This document shows positions 28,033 to 36,921 of a stretch of DNA of 64,000 nucleotides, one piece after another (position 1 is the first letter of the stretch; each line of letters opens with the position of its first letter). The translations under genes and the position numbers were made by a program. The DNA lies in the NCBI GenBank assembly GCA_016928435.1, contig JAFGKT010000027.1, positions 1 to 64,000 on the forward strand, in the 5' to 3' direction. The stretch is from Sedimentisphaerales bacterium. Its GTDB lineage: Bacteria > Planctomycetota > Phycisphaerae > Sedimentisphaerales > SM23-30. The notes under the pieces are model-generated. The model saw only the letters and a program-made list of their open reading frames with translations, did not search any database and was not told the DNA's origin.

Positions 28033-28437
28033 ATGACTACAATGAGTGATTGGGAATCAATAGACGTGGTAACAAACAAGGACATAGACATATCAGAGAA
28101 GCGTAAACATCGTCGTTTAGATGTTCGGATGCCTTTGGAATATTCTCCGGCGGATGAGCCTCACGCGAACGTTTCTAACAATGTGACGATAAACGTTAGC
28201 ACGGGCGGTCTGTATTTTGAGACCGCTGACAGTCATCTGCAGCTGGGGGATGATCTGAATATCAATTTGGCGGTACCTCCTGGGGATACACGGTTTCCTC
28301 CTCACGCTCGGATATCTTCCACGGGTCGGGTGGTTCGTGTGCAGGAAATCAAGAATCGTCCGAACCATGACAAGGTGGCTTTTGCGCGGTATGGTATTGC
28401 TGCGCAATTCCAGAAACCCCTCAAATTGGCGCTTTAG
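28033..28437 (+). CDS. PilZ domain protein (putative c-di-GMP receptor)
   Basis: 134 residues, essentially one PilZ beta-barrel. The c-di-GMP binding signatures are both present: the arginine box KRKHRRLDVR (Arg27, Arg28, Arg32) and NVSTGGLYFE (54-63), the (D/N)xSxxG motif. Such stand-alone PilZ proteins transmit the second messenger to motility, exopolysaccharide or secretion machinery. No partner gene is adjacent. The start is either ATG 28033 or 28042. Confidence 0.85.
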   Translation: MTTMSDWESIDVVTNKDIDISEKRKHRRLDVRMPLEYSPADEPHANVSNNVTINVSTGGLYFETADSHLQLGDDLNINLAVPPGDTRFPPHARISSTGRVVRVQEIKNRPNHDKVAFARYGIAAQFQKPLKLAL

Positions 28438-28660
28438 TTGGGCTTACTTGAGCGTTATCCTACCCTTTATCAAGGCCGCTGACGCGGTCGTGAACACGGT
28501 CTGAGGAATTTCACTGTCTATTCTGCATGGGATTTAGTATGTCTAAGTCGGTTTCGCTATTGGGTCTGTTCCTATAGGCAATTGTATTCAGTAACGAAGA
28601 CGCGGTTAGGTCAGGGGCGTAAATGTTTACGAGTTGTTGGGGTTGTGATTTTTTGGCGCA

Positions 28661-28697
28661 AAAAAAATGACTCCCGAGTGGTGACCCGGGAGCCAAC
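28661..28697 (-). terminator. Intrinsic terminator of acpP, built from an R1b-like repeat
   Basis: On the minus strand, CTCCCG and CGGGAG (28692-28671) form a stem followed by TCATTTTTTTT, 30 bp after the acpP stop. The flanking GTTGG and palindrome match the R1b repeat, so a repeat copy serves as terminator. Confidence 0.75.
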
Positions 28698-28726
28698 GTC
28701 ATCGGTCAATTAAGATCCGAAGACGA

Positions 28727-28969
28727 TTATTGGTTATCGAGGACGTTCTGGATGAATTCGATTGCGCCACCAACGTTTTTGACGGCGGTGCCTTCTTCTT
28801 CATCGATTTCGATGTCGAACTCTTCTTCGTACGCAGCGATGAGTTCGATACTTTGGATTGACTCAGCTCCGAGGTCTTCGACAAAACGGGCTTCGTCGGT
28901 TACACGACCGAGGTCAACTTTTAGGACGTCGGCGGTGACTTTTCTTACTCTATCAGCAGTATCAGACAT
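28727..28969 (-). CDS. acpP: Acyl carrier protein
   Basis: 80 residues from ATG 28969 (GAGGTTCACAA upstream). An acidic four-helix carrier protein for fatty-acid synthesis. The phosphopantetheine serine is Ser37 in DLGAESIQSIELIAAYEEEF. The usual Asp before the serine is Glu (ESI instead of DSL), seen in some divergent ACPs. No fab genes lie alongside, so a specialised ACP (lipid A, polyketide) cannot be excluded. It is followed by a terminator, so it is probably monocistronic. Confidence 0.88.
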   Translation of the reverse strand: MSDTADRVRKVTADVLKVDLGRVTDEARFVEDLGAESIQSIELIAAYEEEFDIEIDEEEGTAVKNVGGAIEFIQNVLDNQ

Positions 28970-28990
28970 TTGTGAACCTCCATGGGGTTT

Positions 28991-29150
28991 AGTGATGGCG
29001 GGCATGGCCCACCCTACATTGGACAATATATTCTAATTGATGTTAGGTTCCCAGTCAAGCTGGGGATGACACTAACGATTTTGACATGAACTGAGAGCCC
29101 ATTCTAGATCGCTGGTGGACAACACCCTTTAGCTTCGCGAAAGGGTGCCA
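28991..29150 (+). repeat. R5, R4-like and R3 palindromes
   Basis: GGCGGGCATGGCCCACCCTAC (about 28997-29016), a degenerate GGTTCCCAGTCAAGCTGGGG (about 29045-29064) and R3 CACCCTTTAGCTTCGCGAAA then GGGTG (29123-29147), between nagB and acpP. Confidence 0.75.
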
Positions 29151-29171
29151 CCCAACATGGGGATGACATTT

Positions 29172-29216
29172 TTTGAAAAAACGCCCGCTCGGTTAGATGA
29201 ACCAACCGGGCGGGCG
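29172..29216 (-). terminator. Intrinsic terminator of nagB
   Basis: On the minus strand, CGCCCGCCCGGTT and AACCGAGCGGGCG (29216-29182) form a 12-13 bp stem with one mismatch, followed by TTTTTTC, about 20 bp after the nagB stop. Confidence 0.85.
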
Positions 29217-29236
29217 GGAATCGGAAACTGCCAAAT

Positions 29237-30058
29237 TTAGAACGCAGAGGTTAGCTGCTGTTTCGGATCGAGATTATTTTTCTCGATATCTTTGAAGTAG
29301 TTAGCGGTGGCGACCTTCATCTCCGAGGTTGAATCGTCATCACAGACGATCATGCCCTTGGGATGGAGCTGGAGGCAGGAGACGGTCCACATGTGGTTTA
29401 CGCCACATTCGACGGCCTGCTGGAGGGCGCGAGATTTGTTGTAGCCGGTTACGACGATGACGACGCGACGGGCGTCCATGACGGTACCGACACCAACGGT
29501 GAGGGCGGTCTTGGGCACTTGGCTGACATCGTTATCGAAGAAACGAGAGTTAGCAATAATGGTATCGTAGGTTAGGGTCTTAACGCGAGTACGGCTGGCG
29601 AGTGATGAGCCGGGCTCGTTGAAGGCGATGTGGCCATCAGGGCCTATGCCGCCGAGGAAGAGTTCGATGCCGCCGTAAGAGGCGATCTTCTTCTCGTAAC
29701 GTTCGCATTCTTTTTCGAGGTCCTTGGCATTGCCATTGAGGATGTTTACGTTGGACTTTTTGATGTTAATGTGGCTGAAGAAGTTGTTCCACATGAACGA
29801 GTGGTAACTTTCGGGATGCTCGCGGGGGATGCCGACGTATTCGTCCATGTTGAAGGTTACGACGTTGGCGAAGCTGACTTTTTTGGCCTTGTAGAGCTTG
29901 ATGAGTTCAGCGTAGGTGCCGAGGGGGGAAGAGCCGGTAGGCAGGCCGAGTACGAAAGGCTTCTTGGCGGTGGGCTTGAACATGTTGATTCGCTTGGCGA
30001 TGTAAGCTGCGGTCCAAGTTCCGACGAGCTGACTGTTCTTTTGGATAATAACGCGCAT
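29237..30058 (-). CDS. nagB: Glucosamine-6-phosphate deaminase
   Basis: 273 residues. It converts glucosamine-6-phosphate to fructose-6-phosphate and ammonia, linking amino-sugar use to glycolysis. Signatures: [17 protein letters not shown] (phosphate site), [21 protein letters not shown] (catalytic Asp), and [20 protein letters not shown] (Asp, His and Glu of the ring-opening site). Length and motifs are canonical. It lies downstream of the DUF4954 gene with a 226-bp repeat-filled gap. With the sialidase-like protein it suggests use of amino-sugar polymers. A tight terminator follows. Confidence 0.95.
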   Translation of the reverse strand: MRVIIQKNSQLVGTWTAAYIAKRINMFKPTAKKPFVLGLPTGSSPLGTYAELIKLYKAKKVSFANVVTFNMDEYVGIPREHPESYHSFMWNNFFSHINIKKSNVNILNGNAKDLEKECERYEKKIASYGGIELFLGGIGPDGHIAFNEPGSSLASRTRVKTLTYDTIIANSRFFDNDVSQVPKTALTVGVGTVMDARRVVIVVTGYNKSRALQQAVECGVNHMWTVSCLQLHPKGMIVCDDDSTSEMKVATANYFKDIEKNNLDPKQQLTSAF

Positions 30059-30099
30059 TTGATACTCCTTGAAAACAAATTACATAGAACCATTAATGG

Positions 30100-30284
30100 A
30101 CACTAATTACGAAGCGGCTAATCGCCGCGGATATTTAATACCGCATGGGCTGAGAGCCCATCCTACTTGTACTAACCGTTTAAACGGGAAAGAACCATTA
30201 AACACTAATTTTTCAGGAAGCGGCGAATAGCCGCGGATATTCAATAGTAAAACCCCCCGACAGGTCGGGGGGCTAATTTTTAGA
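30100..30284 (+). repeat. Repeats between DUF4954 gene and nagB
   Basis: Two copies of a palindromic piece around GCGGCTAATCGCCGCGGATA (about 30114-30133 and, as GCGGCGAATAGCCGCGGATA, 30221-30240), an R5-like CATGGGCTGAGAGCCCATCC then TAC (30144-30165), and R2 CCCCCCGACAGGTCGGGGGG (30253-30272). R2 lies 12 bp after the DUF4954 stop, with TTTTAC on the minus strand, and is a likely terminator. Confidence 0.7.
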
Positions 30285-32264
30285 TTAGAGTTTTTCGAGT
30301 TTGGTTTTGAATTCGGCGACGGTTTTTTCGAGGTCGGCTAGTTTTTGCTGCATTTCTTTGACGAACTTATTGTCTTGGTAGGTGCCTCGTACTTCGGTGA
30401 AGTCTTTGTCGATGTCTTGGGGGGAGCCATCTTGGCCGAAGCCTGAATGGCTTAGTTCATCGAATTCTTTTTCGGCGTCGCCGACAACGAGCCGGAGGAA
30501 TTTGCCTCGTGCTTTGAGATATTCATCGGCGACATTTGCGATATCTTGTTTTGTAGCGTTGTCGAGATCGGTACCGAAGACATCTTTGTAGGCATGCTTG
30601 ATCCAGACCCATTCATCATCGGCATAGGCAGCATGGATATCGTTGAGGATTTTGGTGCATTCTTCTAAATTGGCGGCCTTTTCAAGAGCCTCAAAGGCAT
30701 TGAACAAACGGTCGTGCGGCATTAGTTGGCCGCCGACATCGACCCAATCTTGGCTGTACACGGCTGTAGGGGCATTAGCGAAGGCATGGGAAATATCTCC
30801 CGCTTCCACAGCCTTCTCAATATGAGAAAATACTTTTTCGGTGAGATACATGTGGATACCGGCGCGGTAGAATTTTTGGCCGGTTCGCAGGATAGGTCTG
30901 CGAACGAGTGCGCCGCCTACGGAAACTTCTTCGATGGATTTATCGGTATTATCATAGATTTTTTTCAGGGATTCAGAGGCGCGGATCATTTTTCCGACGG
31001 TGTAAGGGCTGAAGACGTCGAAAGAGATTAGATCGCGTTTGATTTTGCCTTTTCGTCGATCCCGGTTGGGCCATTTTGCGCCATCTCGGACGGTGCCGAC
31101 GGTAGTTAAATTAAGGCCTGGTATCATAGTGCATTTGCCGTCGGCTCGTGCTTCGTGATGACTAAAGGGATATTCGGAGGTGTTGAAAGTGCTGGTATGT
31201 TTTCCGAGTACAACTCCGAACGGTCCGACGCTGCATGGCCACATCATATAGCTGAATGATCCGGTTTTAGTACCACGGGCGAGTTTGCCTTCGTGGACCG
31301 GGCCGAGTTTGTACATATGGTTGGATTGGTTGGTGCCGCTACCTGCGTTGTAGAAGCTGAAGAGTCCGGCGATGAGGAGGGTTGATTTGTGGTGAGTGAC
31401 GGTGTATGGGCCTGCGAAAATAGAACATGCTTCGCCGTGGAACGCTTCGCAGTTGGCGAAGAAGAGAGAGTTTTCAGCGGAGTACTGTTTGCCCATTTGG
31501 GCGCCTTGTCCGACGAAGGTATGCGCCAGCACGGCACCATCGGTTACCTCGGCACTTTCGGCAATAATAAAATCCTTGGCGACGACCTTGGGGCCTATTA
31601 GGGTTGAGGCATCTGGGGCGCTAAGTATGGTGCCATTGACTAGCGATGAAGCCGCGTTGATGACTGCTGCGGGTCCGACGTTGACGTCGATGATTTCGGT
31701 AGCGGTGGAGATTTTGGCGCCGTCGGCGATGGTGCCTTGATCGCTACGTACGGTTTCGACGTAATCGAGAGCGATTTTGTTGAGGTTGGCGGTGAGCTGG
31801 GGGCGATAGCGGTAGAGGCAGGTCATGTAGGCATATTGGACGGAGAGCTGGTCGAAGAGGATTACTTCGCGTCCGCCGCCTTCGTTTAGGACTTCGACTT
31901 CTGTACCGTTGCCGAATGTGGCGTTAGGGTTGGTTTGGATGGTGCCGACGTTTTCGATGCAGACGTTGGAGCCGATGTTGTAGTTAGCGATGTGGACACC
32001 AACGTTGGCGATACGGGAATTGTCGCCGATGGTGCAATTGTGGATGTTGGCGTTGTATATTCCGGAGGTTTTTTCGATGCCATGTACGCCAGCGACGTTG
32101 CCGGACAGGGAACCGATTTTGACATTGCCGGAAAAATGGGTGTTGCGGGCGCGGACGGGGTTGAAGCCGTCGGCGACTTGGATGTTTTTCCAGTCAAGGG
32201 CTGAGCAGCCTTGGTCGGTTAGGGTTTTGATTTGATCGTCGGTTAGGTTTTTATATGTTGCCAT
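30285..32264 (-). CDS. DUF4954 family protein, left-handed beta-helix
   Basis: 659 residues. The N-terminal half (about 35-300) is a left-handed parallel beta-helix of hexapeptide type (IGDNSRIANVGVHIANYNIG, VAGVHGIEKTSGIYNANIHN). The helical C-terminal half (about 420-659) ends in a coiled coil (MQQKLADLEKTVAEFKTKLEKL). This matches DUF4954, found in Bacteroidetes and planctomycetes, which has no established function. The beta-helix resembles sugar-nucleotide acyl- or nucleotidyltransferases such as GlmU, so a role in amino-sugar metabolism with the neighbouring nagB is possible but unproven. Repeats lie on both sides, so it may be monocistronic. Confidence 0.82.
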   Translation of the reverse strand: MATYKNLTDDQIKTLTDQGCSALDWKNIQVADGFNPVRARNTHFSGNVKIGSLSGNVAGVHGIEKTSGIYNANIHNCTIGDNSRIANVGVHIANYNIGSNVCIENVGTIQTNPNATFGNGTEVEVLNEGGGREVILFDQLSVQYAYMTCLYRYRPQLTANLNKIALDYVETVRSDQGTIADGAKISTATEIIDVNVGPAAVINAASSLVNGTILSAPDASTLIGPKVVAKDFIIAESAEVTDGAVLAHTFVGQGAQMGKQYSAENSLFFANCEAFHGEACSIFAGPYTVTHHKSTLLIAGLFSFYNAGSGTNQSNHMYKLGPVHEGKLARGTKTGSFSYMMWPCSVGPFGVVLGKHTSTFNTSEYPFSHHEARADGKCTMIPGLNLTTVGTVRDGAKWPNRDRRKGKIKRDLISFDVFSPYTVGKMIRASESLKKIYDNTDKSIEEVSVGGALVRRPILRTGQKFYRAGIHMYLTEKVFSHIEKAVEAGDISHAFANAPTAVYSQDWVDVGGQLMPHDRLFNAFEALEKAANLEECTKILNDIHAAYADDEWVWIKHAYKDVFGTDLDNATKQDIANVADEYLKARGKFLRLVVGDAEKEFDELSHSGFGQDGSPQDIDKDFTEVRGTYQDNKFVKEMQQKLADLEKTVAEFKTKLEKL

Positions 32265-32303
32265 TGGTATATATCCGGTTTTTGCAAAAGTTGATGATTT
32301 TTG

Positions 32304-32380
32304 CGCGTGGGCAAAAAGTTGCCCACCCTACTTATGGTTGGTGGATAATCACCCTTTAGCTTCGCGAAAGGGTGCCACCC
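32304..32380 (+). repeat. R5 and R3 palindromes
   Basis: GTGGGCAAAAAGTTGCCCAC (32307-32326) followed by CCTAC, then R3 CACCCTTTAGCTTCGCGAAA followed by GGGTGCCACCC (32350-32380), filling the gap after ackA. Confidence 0.85.
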
Positions 32381-32387
32381 GAATTAG

Positions 32388-33581
32388 CTACTTTGTTAGT
32401 TCGTAGGTGTCTGCGGCGATTGCTCCTTCTTCGTTGGTTGGTATGACGTAAACGGCGACATCGCTGTTATCGCTGGAGATTAGTCCTTCGCGGCGTAGGA
32501 CGGTGTCGTTAAGTTTTTGGTCGAGTTCGATGCCGATCTGGGGCATATCGGAGCAGATAGCGGCGCGGGCTGCGGTTGCGTTTTCTCCGATACCGCCGGT
32601 AAATACGACGGCGTCGAGTCGGCCTAGTACGGCGGTGTAGGTACCGATGTATTTTTTGACGCGATAGCAGAAGATGTCGATAGCGAGCTGGGCGCGTTTA
32701 TCGCCTTGGGCTGCTTTTTCGGTGAGGTTACGCATGTCGTTGGATTCGCCGGATATTCCGAGGAGTCCGCTCTTTTTGTTGCATAGGGTGTTGAGGTCTT
32801 TGATGTCGTAGCCTTTGGAAGCGAGGTAGAAGAGGATGGCGGGGTCGAAGTCGCCACTACGGGTTCCCATGACGAGACCTTCTAGGGGGGTTAGACCCAT
32901 GGAGGTATCGACGGATTTTCCGTTCTTTACGGCGGCCATTGAGCAGCCGTTGCCTAGATGGCAGGTGATGAGGTTGACATCGTACTTGCCTTTTTTCATT
33001 AGCTCAGCGGCGCGGCGGGCGACGTAACGGTGGGAGGTGCCGTGGAAGCCGTAACGACGTACACGATATTTTTCGTAGAGTTCGTAGGGCAGGGCGTACA
33101 TGTAGGCTACTTCAGGGATTGAGGCATGGAAGGCGGTGTCGAAGCAAGCGACCTGGGTAGCTTTGGGCAGTTTGTGCTGAGCGGCGCGGATGCCGGTTAG
33201 GTTTGGGGGATTGTGCAGAGGTGCGAGGTCGGCGAATTTTTCGATTGATGCGAGGACGTTGTCGTCGATGATGTTTGAGCCGCTGAACTCGTCTCCGCCG
33301 TGTACGACGCGGTGGCCTACGGCTTGGATTTCGGCGATATCTTTGATGACGGCGCCGGCTTTTTCGCTGACGAGGGTTTCGAGGATGAAGGCCATTCCTA
33401 TCTCGTGGTCGGCGACGGGGGTTTCGGTGGTGTATTCTTGGCTGTCATATTGATGGGTGAGTTTGCCCATTTCTTCGCCGATGCGTTCTAGATTACCTTT
33501 GGCAATGACGGTGCCTTGGGGCATTTCGTAGAGTTGGTATTTGATGGAAGAACTGCCGGCGTTGATTACTAAGATTTTCAT
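32388..33581 (-). CDS. ackA: Acetate kinase
   Basis: 397 residues from ATG 33581; a 20-residue upstream extension has no merit because acetate kinases start MKILVINAGSSSIK. It catalyses acetyl-phosphate + ADP to acetate + ATP, the substrate-level ATP step of fermentation. Signatures: NAGSSSIKYQL, HRVVHGG, CFDTAFH, RRYGFHGTSH, and FTGGIGENA. It lies 126 bp downstream of pta on the same strand with R3 and R4-like repeats between. The pair forms the acetate-producing pathway and complements the Rnf complex found 17 kb away. Confidence 0.96.
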   Translation of the reverse strand: MKILVINAGSSSIKYQLYEMPQGTVIAKGNLERIGEEMGKLTHQYDSQEYTTETPVADHEIGMAFILETLVSEKAGAVIKDIAEIQAVGHRVVHGGDEFSGSNIIDDNVLASIEKFADLAPLHNPPNLTGIRAAQHKLPKATQVACFDTAFHASIPEVAYMYALPYELYEKYRVRRYGFHGTSHRYVARRAAELMKKGKYDVNLITCHLGNGCSMAAVKNGKSVDTSMGLTPLEGLVMGTRSGDFDPAILFYLASKGYDIKDLNTLCNKKSGLLGISGESNDMRNLTEKAAQGDKRAQLAIDIFCYRVKKYIGTYTAVLGRLDAVVFTGGIGENATAARAAICSDMPQIGIELDQKLNDTVLRREGLISSDNSDVAVYVIPTNEEGAIAADTYELTK

Positions 33582-33609
33582 TATATAGATACCTTTTTGC
33601 TTGGTGGAC

Positions 33610-33700
33610 GACCACCCTTTAGCTTCGCGAAAGGGTGCCACCCGTTGCTACTATTTTATTCTGGATTCCCTACATTACGCATGCGGCGAGAATCGCGTGG
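33610..33700 (+). repeat. R3 palindrome and R4-like remnant between pta and ackA
   Basis: R3 CACCCTTTAGCTTCGCGAAA then GGGTGCCACCC (33613-33643). A TGGATTCCC...GGGAATGA pair about 33661-33706 resembles R4 with a longer, interrupted loop. Confidence 0.7.
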
Positions 33701-33707
33701 GAATGAA

Positions 33708-34694
33708 TTATGCTTGAGCGAGGGTGATGGCGGCGGTGTTGACGATGTCGTCGATGCTGGCGCCGCGTGAGAGGTCACTGATGGGTTTGGCGAAACCTTG
33801 CAGGAACGGTCCGATCGCTTGGGCGTTGGCCATGTATTGGGTTAATTTGTAGCAGATGTTGCCGGCGTCGAGGTCGGGGAAGATGAGTACGTTGGCTTTG
33901 CCTGCGACAGCGGATTCATCTTTGACTTTCTTGGCGGCGACGCGGGGAACGATGGCGGAATCAGCTTGGAACTCGCCGTCGATAGCCAAAGAGCCGTCGC
34001 GCTCGCGAGCGATGGCGAGGGCCTTGGTGACTTTATCGACATGGGCATGAGAAGCGCTGCCTCGTGTGGAAAATGAAAGCATGGCGACACGGGGTTCGGT
34101 GCCGAGCAATTTGGCGCCGCTGGCAGCGGAGGCCAGGGCGATCTCAGCTAGTTCTTCTTCGGTGGGGTCGATGTTGACGGCGCAATCGGCATAAATGAAA
34201 GGCTTGTCTTTTTCGCCTTGGAAGTCGGGGATGACCATAAGGAAGAAACTGGAGGGAGTATTGATACCTTGGGCAAAACCGACGGTTAGTACGCCTGCTT
34301 GGATGACGGTTGCTGTGGCGTTAGCGGCGCCGGCGACCATGGCGTGAGCTTGGCCTTGTGCTACCATCATACCGCCGTAAAACAGGGGTTTCATAACCAT
34401 ACGTTTAGCGACGGGGACGGTAATATCGTCGCGACCTTGGCAGTAGGCTTGGGCGTACTGATCGAGATTGTCGGCTTCGCGGGGGTTAAGGGTGGTGATG
34501 TCGTCGATTTTTACGCCGGCCTGCTTGGCGGCCTCAGCGATTTTTTCGGGTTTGCCTAACACTATAGGATTGGCGATGCCTTCATCCTTGATGCGACGCG
34601 CGGCGGCTATGATTCGCTCATCAGAGCCTTCGGGTAAAACTATAGAAAGGTCACGAGCTTGGGCCTGTTTTTTGAATGAAGCAACAATATCCAT
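33708..34694 (-). CDS. pta: Phosphate acetyltransferase
   Basis: 328 residues, the short single-domain form without the N-terminal regulatory P-loop domain. It converts acetyl-CoA + phosphate to acetyl-phosphate + CoA. Signatures: VLPEGSDERIIAAARRIKDEGIA at the start, KPLFYGGMMVAQGQAHAMV, FADCAVN-like IYADCAVNIDPT, and MLSFSTRGSASH. RBS AGGAG lies before ATG 34694. It is the first gene of pta-ackA; the promoter should lie in 34695-34790. Confidence 0.95.
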   Translation of the reverse strand: MDIVASFKKQAQARDLSIVLPEGSDERIIAAARRIKDEGIANPIVLGKPEKIAEAAKQAGVKIDDITTLNPREADNLDQYAQAYCQGRDDITVPVAKRMVMKPLFYGGMMVAQGQAHAMVAGAANATATVIQAGVLTVGFAQGINTPSSFFLMVIPDFQGEKDKPFIYADCAVNIDPTEEELAEIALASAASGAKLLGTEPRVAMLSFSTRGSASHAHVDKVTKALAIARERDGSLAIDGEFQADSAIVPRVAAKKVKDESAVAGKANVLIFPDLDAGNICYKLTQYMANAQAIGPFLQGFAKPISDLSRGASIDDIVNTAAITLAQA

Positions 34695-34789
34695 GGATAC
34701 TCCTGTAATTTAAGTCCAACTTGTTAGCAAAACCGCAAAACTACCGCGGTTTAGACATTGGAAACAATAGGCGCAGGAGATGATATTAT

Positions 34790-34926
34790 CCTGGTAGGGA
34801 GGCTAAAGAGGCCTTTAGCGAAGCAGTTCCATTCCAAAGTGCGCCCATTGGTCCGGAGAAGTTAAACACCGGGTGTTCACGTTACGAAAGGCGTGATTAT
34901 TCTGGAAACAGGGTAATGCTGTCAAG
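34790..34926 (+). rRNA. 5S rRNA-like sequence (divergent, enlarged)
   Basis: Segments matching bacterial 5S rRNA occur in the right order: TAGCGAAG (34816-34823, as in the Bacillus helix II start), CCCAT, GAAGTTAA (about 34858-34865, loop C hallmark) and GGGTAATGCTG near the 3' end. CCTGGTAG (34790-34797) pairs with CTGTCAAG (34919-34926) as a helix I, with one mismatch. At 137 nt it exceeds the usual 110-120. A self-complementary GCTAAAG-aggc-CTTTAGC (about 34802-34819) looks like an inserted hairpin, and the CCGAAC box is missing. It could be a real divergent 5S gene, a degenerate copy or another RNA. No 16S or 23S is adjacent. Confidence 0.45.
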
Positions 34927-34993
34927 CACTATTACTATTTATACATCAAATATAGTGTTATAGATTTTAGATTTAGATTAGTTTTGGATGAGA

Positions 34994-35536
34994 TCAGCGT
35001 TCCCGGCGCCATGGCAGGACTTGGCGAAGGAATTGGCTGCGGTTAGCGAGTGTTGTTATTGGGGAGGTTTGGGAGGGTTCGGTGCTGCGTGTGCGGCGAA
35101 GGCCTCCATGGCGTTTAAGGAGGCGGTACACGTAAGATCGAGAAACGTTTCTTTGCAGTTTATGATTGATTAGTTCCTGAAGGGTTGGGACCAGAGAAAC
35201 GGACGGTTTTTGCGTAAGGGTTTTGGCTTGCTGAATTAGCTCAGCTTCATCCTGTTGGGATAGAAAGGCCCAACGGCGACCGCCTCGGCCTTGGCGTCGG
35301 AGTCCTTCGGGGCCATAGGTATTGTATTGTTTAATCCACAATCGTACCGCTTGGGTAGAAGCGCCCAGCACCTTGGCGACCTGGGCGGCATTAAGCTGTC
35401 CGCCATCGGTTAGGGATATGGCTAGGCGGCGACGGTAGGCGGCTGGGTCGGGAGATTGCTGGAGCCAAAGGAACATTTCAGCTTGGGTAAGATACGGTTT
35501 TATGGATGCCGGTGGGCGCATATTCAGGATTTCCAA
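34994..35536 (-). CDS. IS630-type helix-turn-helix protein, probable truncated transposase
   Basis: 180 residues. Tandem helix-turn-helix modules as in the N-terminal half of IS630/Tc1-mariner transposases: LNAAQVAKVLGASTQAVRLW (about 47-66), GPEGLRRQGRGGRR, and the winged helix SLVPTLQELINHKLQRNVSR followed by YVYRLLKRHGGL. The DDE catalytic domain that should follow is absent; the frame ends in NRSQFLRQVLPWRRER. It is either an IS remnant or a stand-alone DNA-binding protein. No terminal inverted repeats are recognised around it, but the right flank is packed with R6 repeats. Confidence 0.7.
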   Translation of the reverse strand: MEILNMRPPASIKPYLTQAEMFLWLQQSPDPAAYRRRLAISLTDGGQLNAAQVAKVLGASTQAVRLWIKQYNTYGPEGLRRQGRGGRRWAFLSQQDEAELIQQAKTLTQKPSVSLVPTLQELINHKLQRNVSRSYVYRLLKRHGGLRRTRSTEPSQTSPITTLANRSQFLRQVLPWRRER

Positions 35537-35609
35537 AAAATGCTCAAAACAACATGTATGATGTATATTAAATTAGTAATATTTTCAAGTTATATTTTGT
35601 TTTTTCGGC

Positions 35610-36080
35610 GGTCGGGGAGGTTTTAACCGCGAAAGACGCGAAAGACACGAAAAGTAAGGGAACCACTAATGGGCACTAATATTCACTAATAAGAAATTAG
35701 CTGCCAGGGGCTAGGCGATAGCACAGGGGGTATGGCGATGGGACAGTTGGAGCGAGAGGTCAGGGAGTTTTTAACCACGAAAAACACGAAAGACACGAAA
35801 AAAAGATAGCTGCCAGGGGCTAGGCGATGGGGCAGGGGGGTATGTTGATGGTACAATTGGAGTATAAGGTCAGGGAGGTTTTAACCGCGAAAAACGCGAA
35901 AGGCGCGAAAAATAAGAGAACCACGAATGGGCACGAATATTCTCGAATAAGATTAGCTGCCAGGGGCTAGGCGATGGGGCAGGGGGATATGGCGATGGCA
36001 CAATTGGAGCAAAAGGTCAGGGAGTTTTTAACCACGAAAAACGCGAACGGCGTGAAAGAGAAGCGGCGATGAGTTCGGAT
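35610..36080 (+). repeat. Tandem array of R6 repeat units (left of TauE gene)
   Basis: About three and a half head-to-tail units of about 110-148 bp, starting near 35610, 35758, 35869 and 36015. Each begins GGTCAGGGAG, continues TTTTAACCGCGAAAAACGCG-type text, then (in most) ACTAATAAGAAATTAGCTGC and CAGGGG. All are in the + orientation. There is no ORF of merit. The 3' end of the array reaches into the leader of the TauE/SafE gene. Confidence 0.85.
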
Positions 36081-36138
36081 CCTTACTGTTGGGGGATTTA
36101 TATTATGCGGTTGGTTTTTGTTTGCGTTTTGGGCGTGG

Positions 36139-36921
36139 ATGTTGATGATGCGGGGTATGCTTGAATTTACATTGATAGGTTGGATAGTTGTACTGTTGTG
36201 CGCGGCATTAATAGGTTTTTCGAAGACCGGTATGCCTGGCGCGGGGATATTGGTTGTGCCGTTGCTGGCTACTGCGATGGACAGCAAGGAGTCGGTTGGT
36301 TTTTTACTGCCGATCTTATGCATGGCTGATATCATGGCGGTGATTTATTGGCGGCGTCACGCGGATTGGCCCAAGTTATTGAAGCTGCTGCCTTGGGCGC
36401 TGGCGGGATTGGTTATAGGTTATTTTTGCCACAAACAAGTTTTTGTGGAGGGAAGGCAAGGCGTTCTGTCGTTGGTGATTGGTTTGGTGGTATTGGGGCT
36501 TATCGGGTTGACGACGTGGCGGAACAGCCGCAGAGGGCAGGAAGTAAAAATACCGACGAATTGGTATTTCGCGGCCTTGATGGGGCTTTTGGCGGGTACG
36601 ACGACGATGTTGGCGAACGCGGCGGGGCCTGTAATGGTGATCTACTTTTTGGCGATGAAGCTGGACAAGGAACACTTTTTGGGGACGGGGGCGTGGTATT
36701 TTTGGATGCTGAATTTGATCAAGATTCCATTCATGGTGGATTTGGGCATGATCAACAGTACATCGGTAACGACGAATCTGGTGACTCTGCCTTTCATTGC
36801 GGCGGGAGGGGTATTAGGGATATTACTGGTTCATCGTTTAAACGATAAGATTTTTACTCGGGTGGTGACAGTGTTGGCGGTTGCGGCGGCGGTAGCATTG
36901 GTTGTTAAGGGGCTTCTGTGA
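36139..36921 (+). CDS. TauE/SafE family permease
   Basis: About 260 residues with eight or nine transmembrane segments. Family signatures are VVLLCAALIGFSKTGMPGAG near the N-terminus and the second half-repeat MGLLAGTTTMLANAAGPVMV. TauE/SafE proteins export or import sulfite, sulfonates or other organic anions; the substrate here is unknown. The exact start is unclear (ATG at 36139, 36148 or 36157), with no strong RBS for any. The gene is bracketed by R6 repeat arrays on both sides, and one unit begins at its stop codon, giving it the look of a cassette. No neighbouring sulfur genes. Confidence 0.85.
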   Translation: MLMMRGMLEFTLIGWIVVLLCAALIGFSKTGMPGAGILVVPLLATAMDSKESVGFLLPILCMADIMAVIYWRRHADWPKLLKLLPWALAGLVIGYFCHKQVFVEGRQGVLSLVIGLVVLGLIGLTTWRNSRRGQEVKIPTNWYFAALMGLLAGTTTMLANAAGPVMVIYFLAMKLDKEHFLGTGAWYFWMLNLIKIPFMVDLGMINSTSVTTNLVTLPFIAAGGVLGILLVHRLNDKIFTRVVTVLAVAAAVALVVKGLL

